Below, piece after piece: positions 1 to 11,941 of a stretch of DNA of 64,000 nucleotides. The stretch comes from Cyanophora paradoxa (lineage: Eukaryota; Glaucocystophyceae; Cyanophorales; Cyanophoraceae). Each line of letters opens with the position of its first letter. Positions within the stretch are counted from its first letter, which is position 1. The notes beneath the pieces were generated by a model. It saw only the letters and a list, made by a program, of their open reading frames with translations. It had not been told where the DNA came from and made no database searches. The translations under genes were made by a program, and so were the position numbers. Where the stretch lies: assembly GCA_004431415.1 (NCBI GenBank), contig QPMI01000510.1:124001-188000 (forward strand), written 5' to 3'.

Positions 1-388
1 GAGTCCCTCGACTCGGTGCGCCCCCCCCTCGAGCGAGCCCCGGCGCCAGGGCGCGGGGCCGAGCCTCCTCCTCCTCGCGCTCGCGGCAGGTTCTGTCGAT
101 GATCGCGCCGAAGTGCCACCGGGACGTGGACTGCGTGTACATCCTCGGGGCGGACGTCCCGTGCGAGCTCCGCGGCGACGAGACCCGCCTCCGCCAGGTC
201 CTCCTCAACTTCCTCAGGTGCCCCGCCCCGCCCCGCCCCGCCCCGCCCCGCCCCGCCCCGCCGGGGGCGTGCGGGGCTGACGCGCGCCCCGCGCAGCAAC
301 GGGCTCAAGTTCAGCGAGCAGGGCGAGGTCGTCCTGCGCGTCCAGGTGCACCCCCCCTCCCCCACCCCCCACCCCACCCCCCCACCCC

Positions 389-428
<40 letters not shown>

Positions 429-3400
429 GCCCCAACCCCCTCCCCCTCCCCTCTCTACCCCGTCCATCACCTGCCCCCTCCCGACCCTGCTCGCACCTTG
501 TACCCCCTGCTCTCGCCGCCTGCCGCCGCCGCCTAGCCGCCGCTACGCCCGGGGGACCTGGGGCAGGGTTGACGGGCGGGGCGGGGCAGACGGTGCGGAG
601 CGACGTGGCCACAGTCGAGCTCCACTTCTCCATCAAGGACGGTGCGCCTGTGTCCCCGGCCCCACCCTCGACCCCTCGCCCCACCGGCCTCCGCCTTTCT
701 AGAGAGGTCGCACCTGCATGCCCAGCGACCCCCGCCTCGCTCCAAGCCGGGACGTGGCCTTCAGCCCTTCCCCGCCCCACCGCGTACGCCGGGAGGGACC
801 TCTGAGGCCCCCCCGCCCGCCCGGCCCTCTGCGCGCGCAGACGGCGTGGGGATCCCGGCGGAGAGCATCCCGGACCTCTTCCAGAGCTTCAGCCAGGTCG
901 ACACCAGCCGCTCCCGCCGCCTCGGCGGCACCGGGTGAGACCCCCGCCCCGCCCCGCCCCGCCCCGCCCCGCTGCGCCCTGTTCGCGTGCCTCTGACTCG
1001 CATCGTTCTTCCCCCTCCTTCTCCTTTGTGCAGGCTCGGGCTCGCGCTGTGCAAGCTGCTGGTGGAGAAGATGGGGGGCAAGGTCTGGTGCGAGAGCCAG
1101 GTGGGGCTGGGGAGCACCTTCCACTTCACGATCCTCCTGGAGCACGCCCGCGCGCCCTACTCGGCCGTGCGCCACCTCGCTCCCTCGCGCGGCCGGCTCG
1201 GCCGCCTGCTCGCCTCGCCGGGGCTCGCGTGCCGGAGCCGACTGGCGGGCGCCCCGCAGATCTTCGGGGAGGAGCGGCCGCAGACGGCGCGGTCGCAGCC
1301 GGCGGCGACGCCGCACTCGCCGCGCAGCTTCCGCTCCGCCGTCCGCCCCGCCCTCCGCGAGAGCGGCCCCGGCAGCATCCTCATCGCCACCCGCGAGAAG
1401 TGCGCCCCGCCTTCTGCTGCGTTCTTCCGAGTATTAGCCTGGGGCCCAAAGACTTCTAAGCGGAGGCCCACGCTAGCGCACTTGGCTCCCTTTCTCCTCC
1501 GCATCTAAAACCCCGGCCGCTCTGATGAGCAAAACTCACATTCTTATCTACATTGCATGAGGCCCCCGCGGCCGCTGACTACCTTCTGCAATCCTGAGGC
1601 CCACGCTAGCGCATATAGTTCACTTTCTCCTCCGCATCTAGAACATCGGCCGCTCTGATGAGCAAAACTCACATTCTTATCTACATTGCATGAGGCCCCC
1701 GCGGCCGCTGACTACCTTCTGCAATCCTGAGGCCCACGCTAGCCCATAACTCCCTTACTCCTCCGTATCTAGAACCTCGGCCGCTCTGATGAGCAAAACT
1801 CACATTCTTATCTACATTGCATGAGGCCCCCGCGGCCGCTGACTACCTTCTGCAATCCTGAGGCCCACGCTAGCGCACTTAGTTCCCTTTCTCCTCCGTA
1901 TCTAGAACCTCGGCCGCGCTGATGAGCAAAACTCACATTCTTATCTACATTGCATGAGGCCCCCGCGGCCGCTGACTACCTTCTGCAATCCTGAGGCCCA
2001 CGCTAGCGCACTTAGTTCCCTTTCTCCTCCGTATCTAAAACCCCGGCCGCTCTGATGAGCAAAACTCACATTCTTATCTACATTGCATGAGGCCCCCGCG
2101 GCCGCTGACTACCTTCTGCAATCCTGAGGCCCACGCTAGCGCACTTAGTTCCCTTTCTCCTCCGTATCTAGAACCTCGGCCGCGCTGATGAGCAAAACTC
2201 ACATTCTTATCTACATTGCATGAGGCCCCCGCGGCCGCTGACTACCTTCTGCAATCCTGAGGCCCATCCCTCCTAGCCTTTCAACATGCCGAACCCAGTT
2301 CCTTCCACCGTGCAGTCCTCGGAACGCTGACGCGCCCCGGTCGCCGCAGGACGTCGGACGAAGAAGGGGAGGCGCCGCGCGCCGGGAAGCGCTCCAAGAC
2401 GGATTCCGACGAGATGGCCGACGACCCCCCGGCGCGCTCGCCGGCCCCGGCACCCCCCGCGGCGCCCCCTCGCTACTCGGGCGGGCCGCTCCCGCCGACG
2501 GCGCCCGGGCGGGGCCCGGCGCCCCCGCCGGCGAGCTCGCGGCACCTGGCCTTCCAGGGGCGCCGGGCGACGACGCCGGAGGCGCCGGCGGCGGAGAAGA
2601 AGTCGTCGGCGCCGGCGCTCTCCCCGGCGGACGCGGCGGCGCTGCGGGGCAAGCGGCTGCTCGTCGTGGACGACTCGAGGGCGACGCTGGAGGCAATCCA
2701 GAGCGCGCTGCGGCCGCTCGAGATGGAGGTCGCGTGCGCCTCGACCGCCGAGGAGGTCGCCCGCCGCGAGGGCGAGCCCTGGGACTTCATCTTCGTCGAC
2801 CGCCACATCGAGAGCGACAACGACGGCTTCGGTGCGCCCCGCAAAGGGGATAGGCCCCCGCACCTTCGCTCTTCACGGCCTGGTCTCACCCCGCGGCCCC
2901 GCGCAGCGGTGGCGAAGCGGCTGGCGGAGACGGCGGCGCAGCGGATCGTCGCAGCGGCCTTCGCGAGCGCCACGGCCGACGCGGCGACGGCCGCCGTCGC
3001 CGCCGCCCTGCCCCCGTGGATCGTCCTCATGTCCAAGTGCGAGCCCGCCCCGAACCCGGCCGCCACGCGGCGCGGGGGCGGCGCTAGAGACCCACGCAGA
3101 GCGCATCAGCTCAGCGCGCCGCCTAGATGGATAGCAAGCGGCATACGGGGGTTGCGTCTGCTGACCTCGCCCCCTCGTCGCGGCCGCAGCCCCGGAGACA
3201 AGGGCCTGCTCGAGAGCCTCCCGCCGGACTCGCCCGTCGGAGCCGTCATGGTGCGCCGCCCCTCAGTCTCTTCCCGCCCGAGCTCGGTCCGCGGCTGAGA
3301 TCGCCGCGCCGCCGCAGCTCAAGCCCGTCACGTTCAACAAGCTCATGAACGCCATGGTCCGCCGCCCCGCTGCGTGTTCTCGCGCTGCGCTCATCTCGCC

Positions 3401-4487
3401 CTCGGGCTGCAGCGCTCGTGCGCGCGGCGGGGCTCGGCGTCGGTGCCGGCGGCGGCGGACAGCAGCGTGGACGGCCTGCTGGGCGCCCAGCACCCGCTGC
3501 GCATCCTCATCGCCGAGGCGCGCCCGTCCCCACCCCGCCCCCCCCACCCCGCCCTCTCTATACGACCGATCCCCCCTAAACATGCCAAGCAACCAAGCGG
3601 CGCGGCCCCTCTGAGGGGGCGGGGCGGGGGGGCAGGACAACCTGGTGAACCAGAAGGTCGCCAAGAAGATCCTCCAGTCCCTCGGCTTCGCCACCGCCGG
3701 TCCGACCCCCGCGCGCGCCCCGCCCCGCCCCCGCCCCGCCCCGCGCCCATGTGCATGCGCTTCACGAGACGAGCTCACGCGGGGCGCCACCGCCGCAGAC
3801 GTGGCGAACAACGGGGCGGAGGCGGTGGACCTCTGCAAGACGCAGAAGTACGACATCGTCTTCATGGGTGCGCCGCCATATGCGTCGATCCCGAACACCT
3901 TTTCCGAGGCCTAAGATCTAGAGCGCCAACTGCATGGATGTTCGATATCATGATCGTTTTAATTGTTGGGCGATCGGGCGCCCCTGGCCCGCCCTCGGGC
4001 TCGCTGACCGCCCCTCCCGGCAGACCTGCGCATGCCCATCATGGGTGAGCGGCGCTGCTCCCGCCCTCGCCCTCGCGCGCGCCCTGGCGGCCCGCTCGGG
4101 CGTGGGGGCCTGACGGGGGCGCAGACGGGCTGGAGGCGACCCGCGTGCTGCAGACCCTCGGCGAGAAGAAGCCGGAGTGCGCGCGCGGCCTCTCTGCCTC
4201 CTCCTTGCCCCTGGCCTCACGCGGCTGCGCAGGTACGTGGTGGCGTGCACGGCGGACGTCGTCGCCGGCGTCAAGGAGCAGTGCTTCGAGGCCGGCATGG
4301 CCGCCTACCTCCCCAAGGTGCGCACCGCGGCGGCGGCGGCGAGGGCAGCGGCCCCGGCGCCCGGCTGACGTCCCCGCGCGCGCCCCGCCCCGCCCCGCAG
4401 CCGTTCCGCAAGTTCGACGTCACCCGCGTGCTGGAGGACTACATCGTCGCGAAGATGGGCGCAGCCGACGTCCTCACCATCAGCTGA
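1..4487 (+). CDS. Hybrid sensor histidine kinase with two receiver domains (5' partial)
   Basis: Seventeen exons join in frame to 632 codons plus TGA: 1-15, 90-217, 297-345, 590-641, 841-934, 1034-1399, 2350-2831, 2907-3036, 3190-3250, 3318-3356, 3413-3517, 3636-3699, 3799-3867, 4024-4044, 4125-4176, 4233-4317, 4401-4487. The N-terminal part is a HATPase_c domain: N box (LLNFLSNGLKFS), G1 box (DDGVGIP), F box and G2 box (GGTGLGLALCK). A Pro/Ala-rich linker follows, then receiver 1 (VVDDS, acceptor Asp in FVDRH, Lys in MLKP) and receiver 2 ([14 protein letters not shown], acceptor Asp in VFMDLRMPIMDG, Lys in YLPKPF). The sensor and His-phosphotransfer parts lie upstream of the window. It should autophosphorylate and relay phosphate to its receivers; the signal is unknown. 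The 950-base intron 1400-2349 carries the snoRNA-like array. Intron 3518-3635 begins with GC. The domain calls are secure; individual exon ends are inferred. Confidence 0.92.
390..427. repeat. (CA)n microsatellite in an intron
   Basis: An uninterrupted CA dinucleotide run lies in a C-rich intron (346-589) of the histidine kinase. It is a simple repeat with no coding role. Confidence 0.95.
1464..2265 (+). repeat. Intronic 133-base tandem repeat, six units
   Basis: The sequence starting AGGCCCACGCTAGC recurs at 1464, 1597, 1730, 1861, 1994 and 2127, and a truncated start is at 2260. The spacing is 133 bases (once 131). Units differ only in the 45 or so bases between the copies of the conserved 76-nt core. 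The array fills most of the intron 1400-2349 and is clearly lower in GC than the flanking exons. The conserved core is annotated separately as a snoRNA-like RNA. Confidence 0.95.
1522..2260 (+). ncRNA. Six tandem C/D-box snoRNA-like units, predicted 5.8S rRNA guide
   Basis: Each unit is 76 nt from a C box (CTGATGA) to a D box (CTGA): 1522-1597, 1655-1730, 1786-1861, 1919-1994, 2052-2127 and 2185-2260. The six copies are identical over this core while the spacers vary, as expected if the core is selected. Directly upstream of the D box is TTCTGCAATC. Its reverse complement contains ATTGCAGAA, a 9-base match to the conserved 5.8S rRNA segment GTGAATTGCAGAATTCC of algae and plants. By the D+5 rule the base opposite the fifth nucleotide is the G equivalent to human 5.8S Gm75, a known snoRNA-guided site. 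Weak points: the C box starts with C rather than a purine, the terminal stem is short, and internal C'/D' boxes are unclear. Identity as a snoRNA is inferred. Confidence 0.6.
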
Positions 4488-5500
4488 GGGCCCAGTGAGG
4501 GCCCAGGCGGCAAGAGAGCGCCGCGCGCGCGCTCGAGCCGCCCACTTTCGGTCCAAGTGTAGTTTCTTCGACTTTTTTCGCATCTGAATCACTATATTCC
4601 GCGCGCTTCGAATCGATCGAGGATCAATATCGATGTCCATGTGATGAATGCACTCTTTTTCGCGGTCGTTATAATCACTTGCACATATCCAGCATTCATC
4701 TAGAGGGCTTTTCAAGATGCTCTGTTGATCATGAAGCTTTAATTTAACTTCCTTTAAGAGCACCTGCATCATCAGGCTGCCGCAGTGCATGTGCGCCAGC
4801 AGCGCCACGCTGGCTGGCCGGCTCGAGCTCGACTCGGCGAGGTCGCCGTTGAGCTCGCTCGAGCTCGGCTAGTCTTCGACCTGCACGACAATTTATTCTG
4901 ATCGCAATGCTGCGCTTTCCAGGACACCTTCACCGTGGCACCTTGCTGAATGTGCGGTCCCTGTTTCCCCTCTCTCCTTTCATGATCGTAATCAGTGTCG
5001 CGGACGGTTCGCAGGCGTTCACGTGGACGCCGACGGCGGCGGCCGGGATCCCCAGCCGCTCGTCGACAGTCGTCGGCGCCACCGCGCTCGCCGAGTCGCT
5101 GGCGCGGCGTTGGCCGTCTTCGCCACCCTTCTCAGAGTCTCGCGGCCACTCTCCAGCTTTAATTATAAGCACGCGTACATGGTTGCTCTTGGATCGCGGT
5201 CGACGTCGGTTCTCCATGATCAGCCGCTAGCACTTTCAATCACTCGTCCCTTCATGATCAGTCGTCGGCTGGCGCTTTCGGCAACTGATCATGAAGGGAC
5301 GAGCCGCGGAACCAGTCCCCTGCGGGGGACCCCCCGGCCGCGGACCAGGAGGGTACTAGCTGTAGAGGGCTCCCGGATGCATCCACAGTGATTCCGCACG
5401 CGTACGGGCACTGAAAAAATTCAAAAAAGCGTCTCTGCCGGCGTACAGCTTTATTTGCGTTGCAGCTGATAGGAACGAGGAAAAAAAAAGAAACCTGGAT
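4488..5500. other. Intergenic region between convergent genes
   Basis: No gene was found between the histidine kinase stop and the TTLL stop. The stretch is richer in A and T than the flanking genes, has many GATC and AGCTCGAGCTC-type words, and contains the hairpin annotated at 5243-5303. It should hold the 3' ends of both transcripts. Confidence 0.6.
5243..5303. repeat. Perfect 20-base inverted repeat
   Basis: The left arm 5243-5262 (CTCGTCCCTTCATGATCAGT) and right arm 5284-5303 are exact reverse complements separated by 21 bases. The DNA or RNA could form a stable hairpin. Its position in the convergent gap near the TTLL 3' end would suit a terminator-like or small mobile-element remnant; neither is shown. 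Confidence 0.85.
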
Positions 5501-7116
5501 CTAGACGCGCGGCTGGGCCGACGCGCGGGGAGGGCTGCCCGCGCTAGGGCGGGGAGCGGCCGCGGAAGCCACCCGAGGCGGACAGGCGGGTCGCACGGGA
5601 TCCGGAGGGGGCCGGCGCCCGCGTGGGGCTCGGGGGCAGGGCGGGGAGGGGCAGGCTGGCGAGGACGGGCCTGGAGCCGAGGGCCACGGGCCCGCCCCAG
5701 AGCGAGGGGGGCGAGGAGGCGGGGTGCCCGGGGAGGGGCCCCGCGTGCCCGCGGGAGGCGTGCGGCGCCGAGAGCCGGCGCGGCGGCGTGGAGGGGGCCG
5801 CGGGGGCCGGGGCCGCGGAAGCCGGGGCCGCGGAGGCCGGCCGCGGGCTCGCGGCCGCCTTTTTAGGGTGAGGAGCGGCGGAGGGGCGGCCGGAGTGGAG
5901 GGGCGAGGCGGGGCGGTGGGCAGAAGAAGAGGTGGAGCTCGGGCCCGGGCGGGGCCGGGGCGGGAGCGGGAGGAGGCGGGGAAGGGACGCGGCGGGCGTG
6001 GAGGGTCGGGGCCGAGAGGCGCAGCGCGTCGCTCCGCGGGGCCGCCGCCGGCCCCGCCCGCGCTGCGCTCCCCGGCCGCCGCTCTCGGGCCGCGCCGGCG
6101 CCGGCGCCGGCGCCGGAGCCCCGCGAGGGCGGCGCCGGCGCGCCCTGCCTCGCGCTGCAATTCTCTGAGGCGAGAGCGCGCCAAGGCGAGACGGCGAGGG
6201 GGCACCTCCTGGCGACGAACTCGGCGAGGAGGATGTTGTTGTAGCGCCGCGTCTCGAAGAGCGGCGCGTACCTGCGCGGACGGAGGCGGGGGCGGTACGT
6301 CACACGCAAACGGGGGGGAAGAGAGGCGGGGCGGGCACCGCTGGGCGGCGTCGGGCGTCGGGTAGATGCGCTGGAAGCTGCCGGCGCGGTCGAGCTGCGG
6401 GCGGTAAGCAAAGAGGGAGGGCGCGGAGGGCTTCGAGGGGCCCGGGGACCTCGTCGAGGCACTCGGCGAGGACGGCGAGGTCCTCGGGGGGCAGCGCCGC
6501 CAGCCCCACGCTCCCCTCCACGCACGCCTGCCCGCGCCCGTCACGGGGGCGGCGGTGGTGGCGGCGGGGGGCGCGCCTGGTGCCGGCGGGCGCGCTCCTG
6601 GCTGGCGCTGGCGCTCGCCGAGGAGGGCGCCCCGCCCACCCAGCCCGAGGCGGCGGCCGGCGGGGGCGCGGGCGCCCCCAGCAGCCGCCCCATCCTGCGC
6701 CCGATCGGGGGCGGAACGACCTCGAGGGAGGGGGGGGGAGGGGGGGGTAGACGGGAAGGGGAGCGCCCACCTCCGGGCCTCGGCCTCGCGGGTGGCCTTG
6801 GCGCGGTTGAAGGGGACGAAGCCGACCTGCGCGCGTGGCCGCGCGGCCGCGGGGCGGGGCGGGTGAGGGCGGGCCGGGGGCGCGGGGGCGCGCGGGGCGG
6901 GGCGGCGCCATGTTGAAGAGGTCGGAGACGACCTCCGCCTTGATCCGCCGGTCCAGCGGCGAGCTGCGCCCCGGTGAGGCGAAGCTTCCACGAGAGGGAA
7001 AAAGGAAGGGGCGGGGGCGCCTGAGGTTGAGGGAGGGCGAGGTGTTGACCTCCATGATGTACGGCTTCAGGCCCGCGTCCAGCAGGATGTCCTGCAGGGG
7101 GGCCGGGCAGGGGTCA

Positions 7117-7148
<32 letters not shown>

Positions 7149-9504
7149 CGGGGGCGAGGGCGGGAGGCGGCGAGGGCGAGGGCGCCGGCGCACGATCCCG
7201 AAGAGCTCGTAGCACACGCCCCTGCCCGGCGCGGGGGATTTGCCGCCGGGGGCACGGGGCTGGCAAGGGCGCGGGGGGTACACGGGGGCGGACCGGTGGG
7301 GGCAGGACTGGTGGATGCGGTGCACGATGGTCGACTCGACCGAGATGAAGGTCTGGGGGGGAGAGGGGGGGGAGGAGTTAATGGGTACGGGTGCGAAGAG
7401 TAGGGCGGCGGGGCACGGCTCGCCTTGACGATGACGTCACGCACGCGGTCCATCATCTCCGCCACGCGCGCCGGGCCCACCTGCCGCCCCGCGGTCGGAC
7501 GGGAAGGGCCACGTGGCTTAAAGAGCGACGGGCTAAGATGCTCAGGCGCTGTAGGCAGCGCGGCTCAGGCGGGGATCGCCCGGAGAGCGGGGCGCTCGGG
7601 CGGGGGCGCTTCGGGCGGGGCGGGGCGGGGCCCGCTAACGGGGAGGCGCGGGCGGGGGGGCGCGGGGCGGGGCGGGGCGGACCTCGGACTCGAGGCGGGC
7701 CAGCAGCGCCCCCAGGCTCCTGCCCGCCAGCGTCAGTGGGGCGGGGCGGGGGGGCGGGGGTGCAGGGGGCGAGGGGTACTGGCGCGCCACTTGGAGCCCG
7801 TGCCGTCCTCGTCCGCGTTCGTGTTCGCCACGAAGGCCGTGCGCTTCTTCTGGACGCTGGGAGGGGGCGGGGGCGGGGGTACGCGTCAAGGACGAGTCGC
7901 CGGGAATGGAAAAATGGAAGAGCGGGAGAGGGGGGGTAGGCGGACCTGTAGTTCGTGAGGTGCATGTACCGTTTCTTGACTGCGGACGAAAGGTCAAGAG
8001 GGGTACAGAGAGGGGAGCCGAGGCAGGTTCGGGGGGTACCCGTCGCGGCGGAAGCGCGATACTTGTCTGTGCAGAATCGCGCCAGCCCGCGCTGGGGAAG
8101 GGGTGTGGGGTTACGTTAGCACTGAAGGCGGAGGGGGAGGAGCGGGGGTACGGGATCGGGGCGGGGCGGGGCGGGACCTTGTGGAGGTAGATGCGGAGGG
8201 GGTCGAAGGACATGACGGCCACGTAGAGCCGCATGTCGAACTTGTACCTGGGGGTACATCAAATCAGGGGGGGGCGAGGCGCGTAGGCTCATCGACGCAC
8301 CCGTCGATGAGGTAGGGGTTCGAAACGTATCTGAGGGGATAGAGTCAGGATGCGCGGGGGTACCGGTAAGGGACGCCGGGAGAGGGGTACGCGCGCACCG
8401 CTGGATGACGGCGTCCTTAGGGGCGCCGCTCTCGCGCTCTCGGGGGATCTGGGAGAGCCTGGGTACGGTTTCATACGTAAGTAAGACGGGGGTACAGAGA
8501 GTGCAAAGCAACGGGCGCACTTGGAGATGAGCTTGATGCCCCGGCCTCGGCTCGACGCCTTGGGCTTGAGAATCCTGTAACCCCGTCAGGGTTCCCGGTG
8601 CGGGAGCAGGGTGGGTAGCACGGGGGTACCAGAGCGTGCCCGAGGGGGAGCGGCCGAACTCGGCCTCGAATTCCCTGTACTCCTGGGGCAGGGCGAAGGA
8701 GCGGGGGAGGAAGTCGAACTCCTGCGCGCGAAAGCCGGTTAACATGAGATCTTCTCGGTACCCCGACACCGAGAAGATGGGGCGCGCCTCGGGGGGCCGG
8801 GAGCGGCGCATGCGCTGGATGTTGGCGTACAGGCGGTCCTTGTGGCCCAGCTGGAAGTTCCCCGGGAAGTGGTTCACGCGCTGGTACTCGTTCTGATGAG
8901 AAACGGTTAGCATTTTGAAGCGCATCTCGGAGATAGAAATAGGCTCCGCGGACGAGGAGGCGGTAGTCCTCGGGCCGCAGCGTGCTCGACTTGGCCCAGA
9001 AAGCGTTCCCTGTGGCGAGGGGCGCTCGGCGCGCGCGCGCGCGCGGAGATCTAATTTGGGTGCGCACAGTCGTCGGAGTCGGTCTGCTTGAAGCCGGCCG
9101 ACTGCAGCACGAGCTTGACAACCTCTGTGAGGAGAGTCGGAGGTGGCGGCGGCGCCGGCGGGCGGCGGCGGCGCGGCGCGCTGCAGCTGCGCACTGGTGT
9201 TGAAGTCTCGCATTTGAAAGTACAGCTTCTTCGTCTTGAACTTGATCAGGCGGTCTGGCGGCCTGTGGCCCTCGGGGAGGAACTGAGTGAAGGCTACCGT
9301 GGGCGGCCGGTCGCTGTAGCGGGAGACGTAGACGGGGAGGAGGGGAGAGGCCGAGCCGGCCGGTTCCGGCACCGGATCCTCCGCCCCGCGCGCGTCCTCC
9401 TCATCGCTGGCCGGCGCGGCGAAGTCGCTGCCTTCGGAGCCGGACTCGTCCCCGTCACCGTCCAGCTGCAGCGAATCGATGTCTTCCTCCTCAAAGCGAC
9501 TCAT
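5501..9504 (-). CDS. Tubulin-tyrosine-ligase-like protein (TTLL), probable polyglutamylase
   Basis: The start ATG at 9504 opens an acidic N-terminus, followed by a full TTL domain over about 15 exons: FWAKS, RVNHFPG, the ATP-grasp stretch WILKPKASSRGRGI, YLIDGYKFDMRLYV, MHLTNYS, FISVEST, and the metal-binding end EVNTSPSLN followed by SPLDRRIK. This order is that of the TTLL4/5-type ligases that add glutamate to tubulin tails, so it probably acts on axonemal or cytoplasmic microtubules. Five or more introns begin with GC and are forced by frame: 6528-6576, 6827-6908, 6964-7020, 7353-7423, 7720-7787. Others begin GTGCG, GTCC or GTACCCC. The C-terminal tail is low-complexity Pro/Ala/Arg; its stop is at 5501 or, with another splice, about 5544. 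The family is certain and the substrate inferred. Confidence 0.9.
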
Positions 9505-9806
9505 GGCACCCCGCGACGTGGAGCTGCTTAGCTATGCCGTTGCCGCATCAGCGTCCGAAACAGCTCCGGCGCTCCGCCGGCGCCGCCGGCTGCAGGGTTG
9601 CGACGGCAGATGTCGCTGTCGTCTCCTGCTCTCTGCAGAACGGCTAGCTACGGTCGCTGTTTTGAGTCTGCCTGTGCCGAGGGGGTACAGGAGTCGACAT
9701 TCGGCCCGGCCTCTGTTTGAGACTGGCGCGGTTGCTGGCTTTCTGAAAAGGTGCGGCGCGAGCGCACACTTGGGCGCGGGCGCCGGCGCCGCCTAACCTT
9801 TCGCAG
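9505..9806. promoter_or_regulatory. Shared divergent promoter region, TTLL / FkbM
   Basis: These 302 bases separate two divergent start codons, so both promoters must lie here or inside the genes. No TATA box is obvious. Confidence 0.5.
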
Positions 9807-11775
9807 ATGGCGTCTCTGCGCTCTTTCCTGAGATTTCTCGCCGTGCTCGTCCCCGCAATCGCACTTGGTGTCATGCTCATGCGGGCCTTCTACTCGATCG
9901 ACGCGAGCCAGCGGGCGCGCGCCGCGCTAGCGCTGCTGTTTCGGCGCTGTTGTCGTTCAGCGCCTCTCCGGCGCTCTCTCGCTCTTTCTCAGCGCTCGCG
10001 CTGATGTAAACGTCAGCGCGGGCTTCTGGACGCGGTGCGGAAAGCGCCTTACGGCATCTCGCGGGACGCGCTGGAGTGCCTTAGCGGGCTGGAAGCGTGC
10101 GACGAGTCCTTCTCTGTCATGCAGGCGGAGTCCTGGAGGGCTCTTGACTCGTGGAAGACAGGATGCTCTGACTCCTCCGGTGCGAGCTTGTAACGGGCCG
10201 GGCCAATTTAAATTTGATTTGATCCGGATCTCCTCCCGGCCCTTGCTGACCCAAGCCCGCGGCCCCGCAGACCTGCTTCACCTCTACCGAAGTGAGATCA
10301 AATGGTTCCTTGCCTCTGCGGCGCGCCCCGATCGCTCTTTTCGCAGCCGTGAGCCCCGGAAAGGATAAGGTCTTCGTGGACATTGGTGGCCCCGCCCCGC
10401 GTCCGAACTGCTTTCGGTGCCTCCGCTGACGGGTGCGACGCCACAGGCGCGAACAGAGGACACGTAGTGCATCAGATCGTCACGCTGTGCGCTCGCGGGT
10501 CATGTCTCGGTTCCGGTTTCTTGGATCGTTTTTTGAATCTCGGGGGGCCCTGCAGGTTCTCGGACGCATCGGAGCGGTTCATGCTTCAGCACATAACGAA
10601 CGGAATCGCACCCGCCTGCCGCGAGGGCAATGGCACGACCTCGGTGCGCCCCGCGCCTGCCCCTCGCCTCGAGTTCGGATCCGATCCCGCGCCGATTCGA
10701 ACCAGGTGCTGGCCGTAGAGCCCGCGCACTCGAACGCGCCCTTCCTCCAGCGCCTTCGCGAGTTGTACCCCGACCACGTCTCCATCCTCCAGACCGCCGT
10801 CGCCGACCGCGAGGCGCGCACTGCAGCCCCCTCCGGCTTCTCCCCTCCCTTCCGAATGACGGGGTACCCGTGCAGGCCCCGACGGAGCACGGGGTACAGT
10901 TCGTGGACCTGGGGCCGGAGCGCAGCTCCCGCAGTTCGCTCCAGCCGGTCCGCGCCCCTTTCCCATCCGTACTCCCCCTTCGACGACCCGGTGACCCCCG
11001 CACCCTGCAGGGCGTGGGCCCCGAGGCGCCGCTGGTGAGGGGCACGGAGCGCTACGGCGTACCCGTCACGACGCTGGATTCCATCGTGCGGGAGCGGAAG
11101 CTCGACAAGGCGCGCGGGGGTGGGGGGCGGCGCTGAGAGGGGCCTAAGCCGAGAAGCCACCCGGGGGCCCCTGCGGGCGGCCTGGCCCGACCTCGCGCCC
11201 CAGATCCACTTCCTGAAGGTGGACACGGAGGGCTCGGACCCGCTGGTGCTGCGGGGCGCGGGGGAGACCCTCGCCGGCCGCGGCGTCGACGTCCTCGTCT
11301 TCGAGCGCGCCCCGCCCCGCCCCGCCTCCCCCAGCGCTCCCCTGAGCCGGCGCCCGGGGGCAGGTACCACACGCTCGGGGCCTGGCCCGAGACCTCCCTC
11401 CGCCGCGAGGTCCGCCCCCGTACCCCCTCGCCTCCCCTCCCCCCGGCCTAGCTCTGGAGCTCGAGCTGTGGAGTGCGCGGGGCCGGGGCAGGTGGAGCGG
11501 GTGGCGGGGTACGGGTACGAGTGCTTCCTGATGACCCCAGGGGCCTACTTCAAGGTCTCCGGCGCCTGCTGGGACCCCGCCTACGAGGCCCGCCCGCTGC
11601 AGCTGCCCCGGCCCGGCTCGCGGCCCGCACCCCGAGCCGCCGGCTTCCCCCTGACCCCTCCCCCGCGCAGATCCGGCAGTGGAGCAACGTGGCGTGCGCC
11701 GTGCGGGGCCACCCGCTCCTCCGCGCCCTCGCCCTCCACCGCTCAGCCTGCTTCCCCCCGGGCCCCGACGCGTAG
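9807..11775 (+). CDS. FkbM-family methyltransferase with N-terminal membrane anchor
   Basis: The ATG at 9807 is followed by a single hydrophobic helix (residues about 5-25, FLRFLAVLVPAIALGVM), suggesting a type II membrane or secretory-pathway protein. The SAM-binding motif VFVDIGANRGH is assembled across an intron. The rest of the fold follows: VLAVEP, a TTLDSIV segment, FLKVDTEGSDPLVLRGA and VFEYHTLGAW, ending CFPPGPDA. FkbM enzymes O-methylate sugars or other small acceptors; the substrate here is unknown. Several introns are GC-AG by frame, for example those after KLDK, after VFE and after PAYE. The segment around 10500-10560 (between ARGS and RFSDASE) may be exon or intron. The region between the first helix and the second exon (9915-10016) is the least certain. 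Confidence 0.85.
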
Positions 11776-11941
11776 CCCCCCGCGCCCTCCAGTTCCTGCC
11801 CTCCTCTCTTTTGTAGTTATCAGAGTACTTGTAAATGAGAACAGCCTCGAGCTCTGGTGTCTTTGCGCTCGAGCTCCAGCTGACGCAGGCTGCTGGAGGC
11901 CGCCGCTGGCTCCCTCTTTTGTAAGGCGGGGCGCCGGGCGG
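11776..11941. other. Convergent gap, FkbM / Kelch
   Basis: The 166 bases between two facing stop codons include a direct repeat of a CTCGAGCTC-like word near 11847-11880. No gene was seen. Confidence 0.5.

Noticed and set aside
346-430. Functional Z-DNA element at the CA repeat
   Set aside because: CA repeats can form Z-DNA, but nothing here ties this one to a function.
214-1508. Long open frames on the opposite strand of GC-rich genes
   Set aside because: They are shadows of high GC at the third codon position; compositions are Arg/Pro/Gly/Ala only and no motif appears.
1522-2260. Hammerhead ribozyme (CTGATGAG core in each 133-base unit)
   Set aside because: The CTGATGA is followed by GAGCAAAACTC, but the required GAAA and cleavage-site stem are missing. 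A C/D box explains CTGATGA plus CTGA better.
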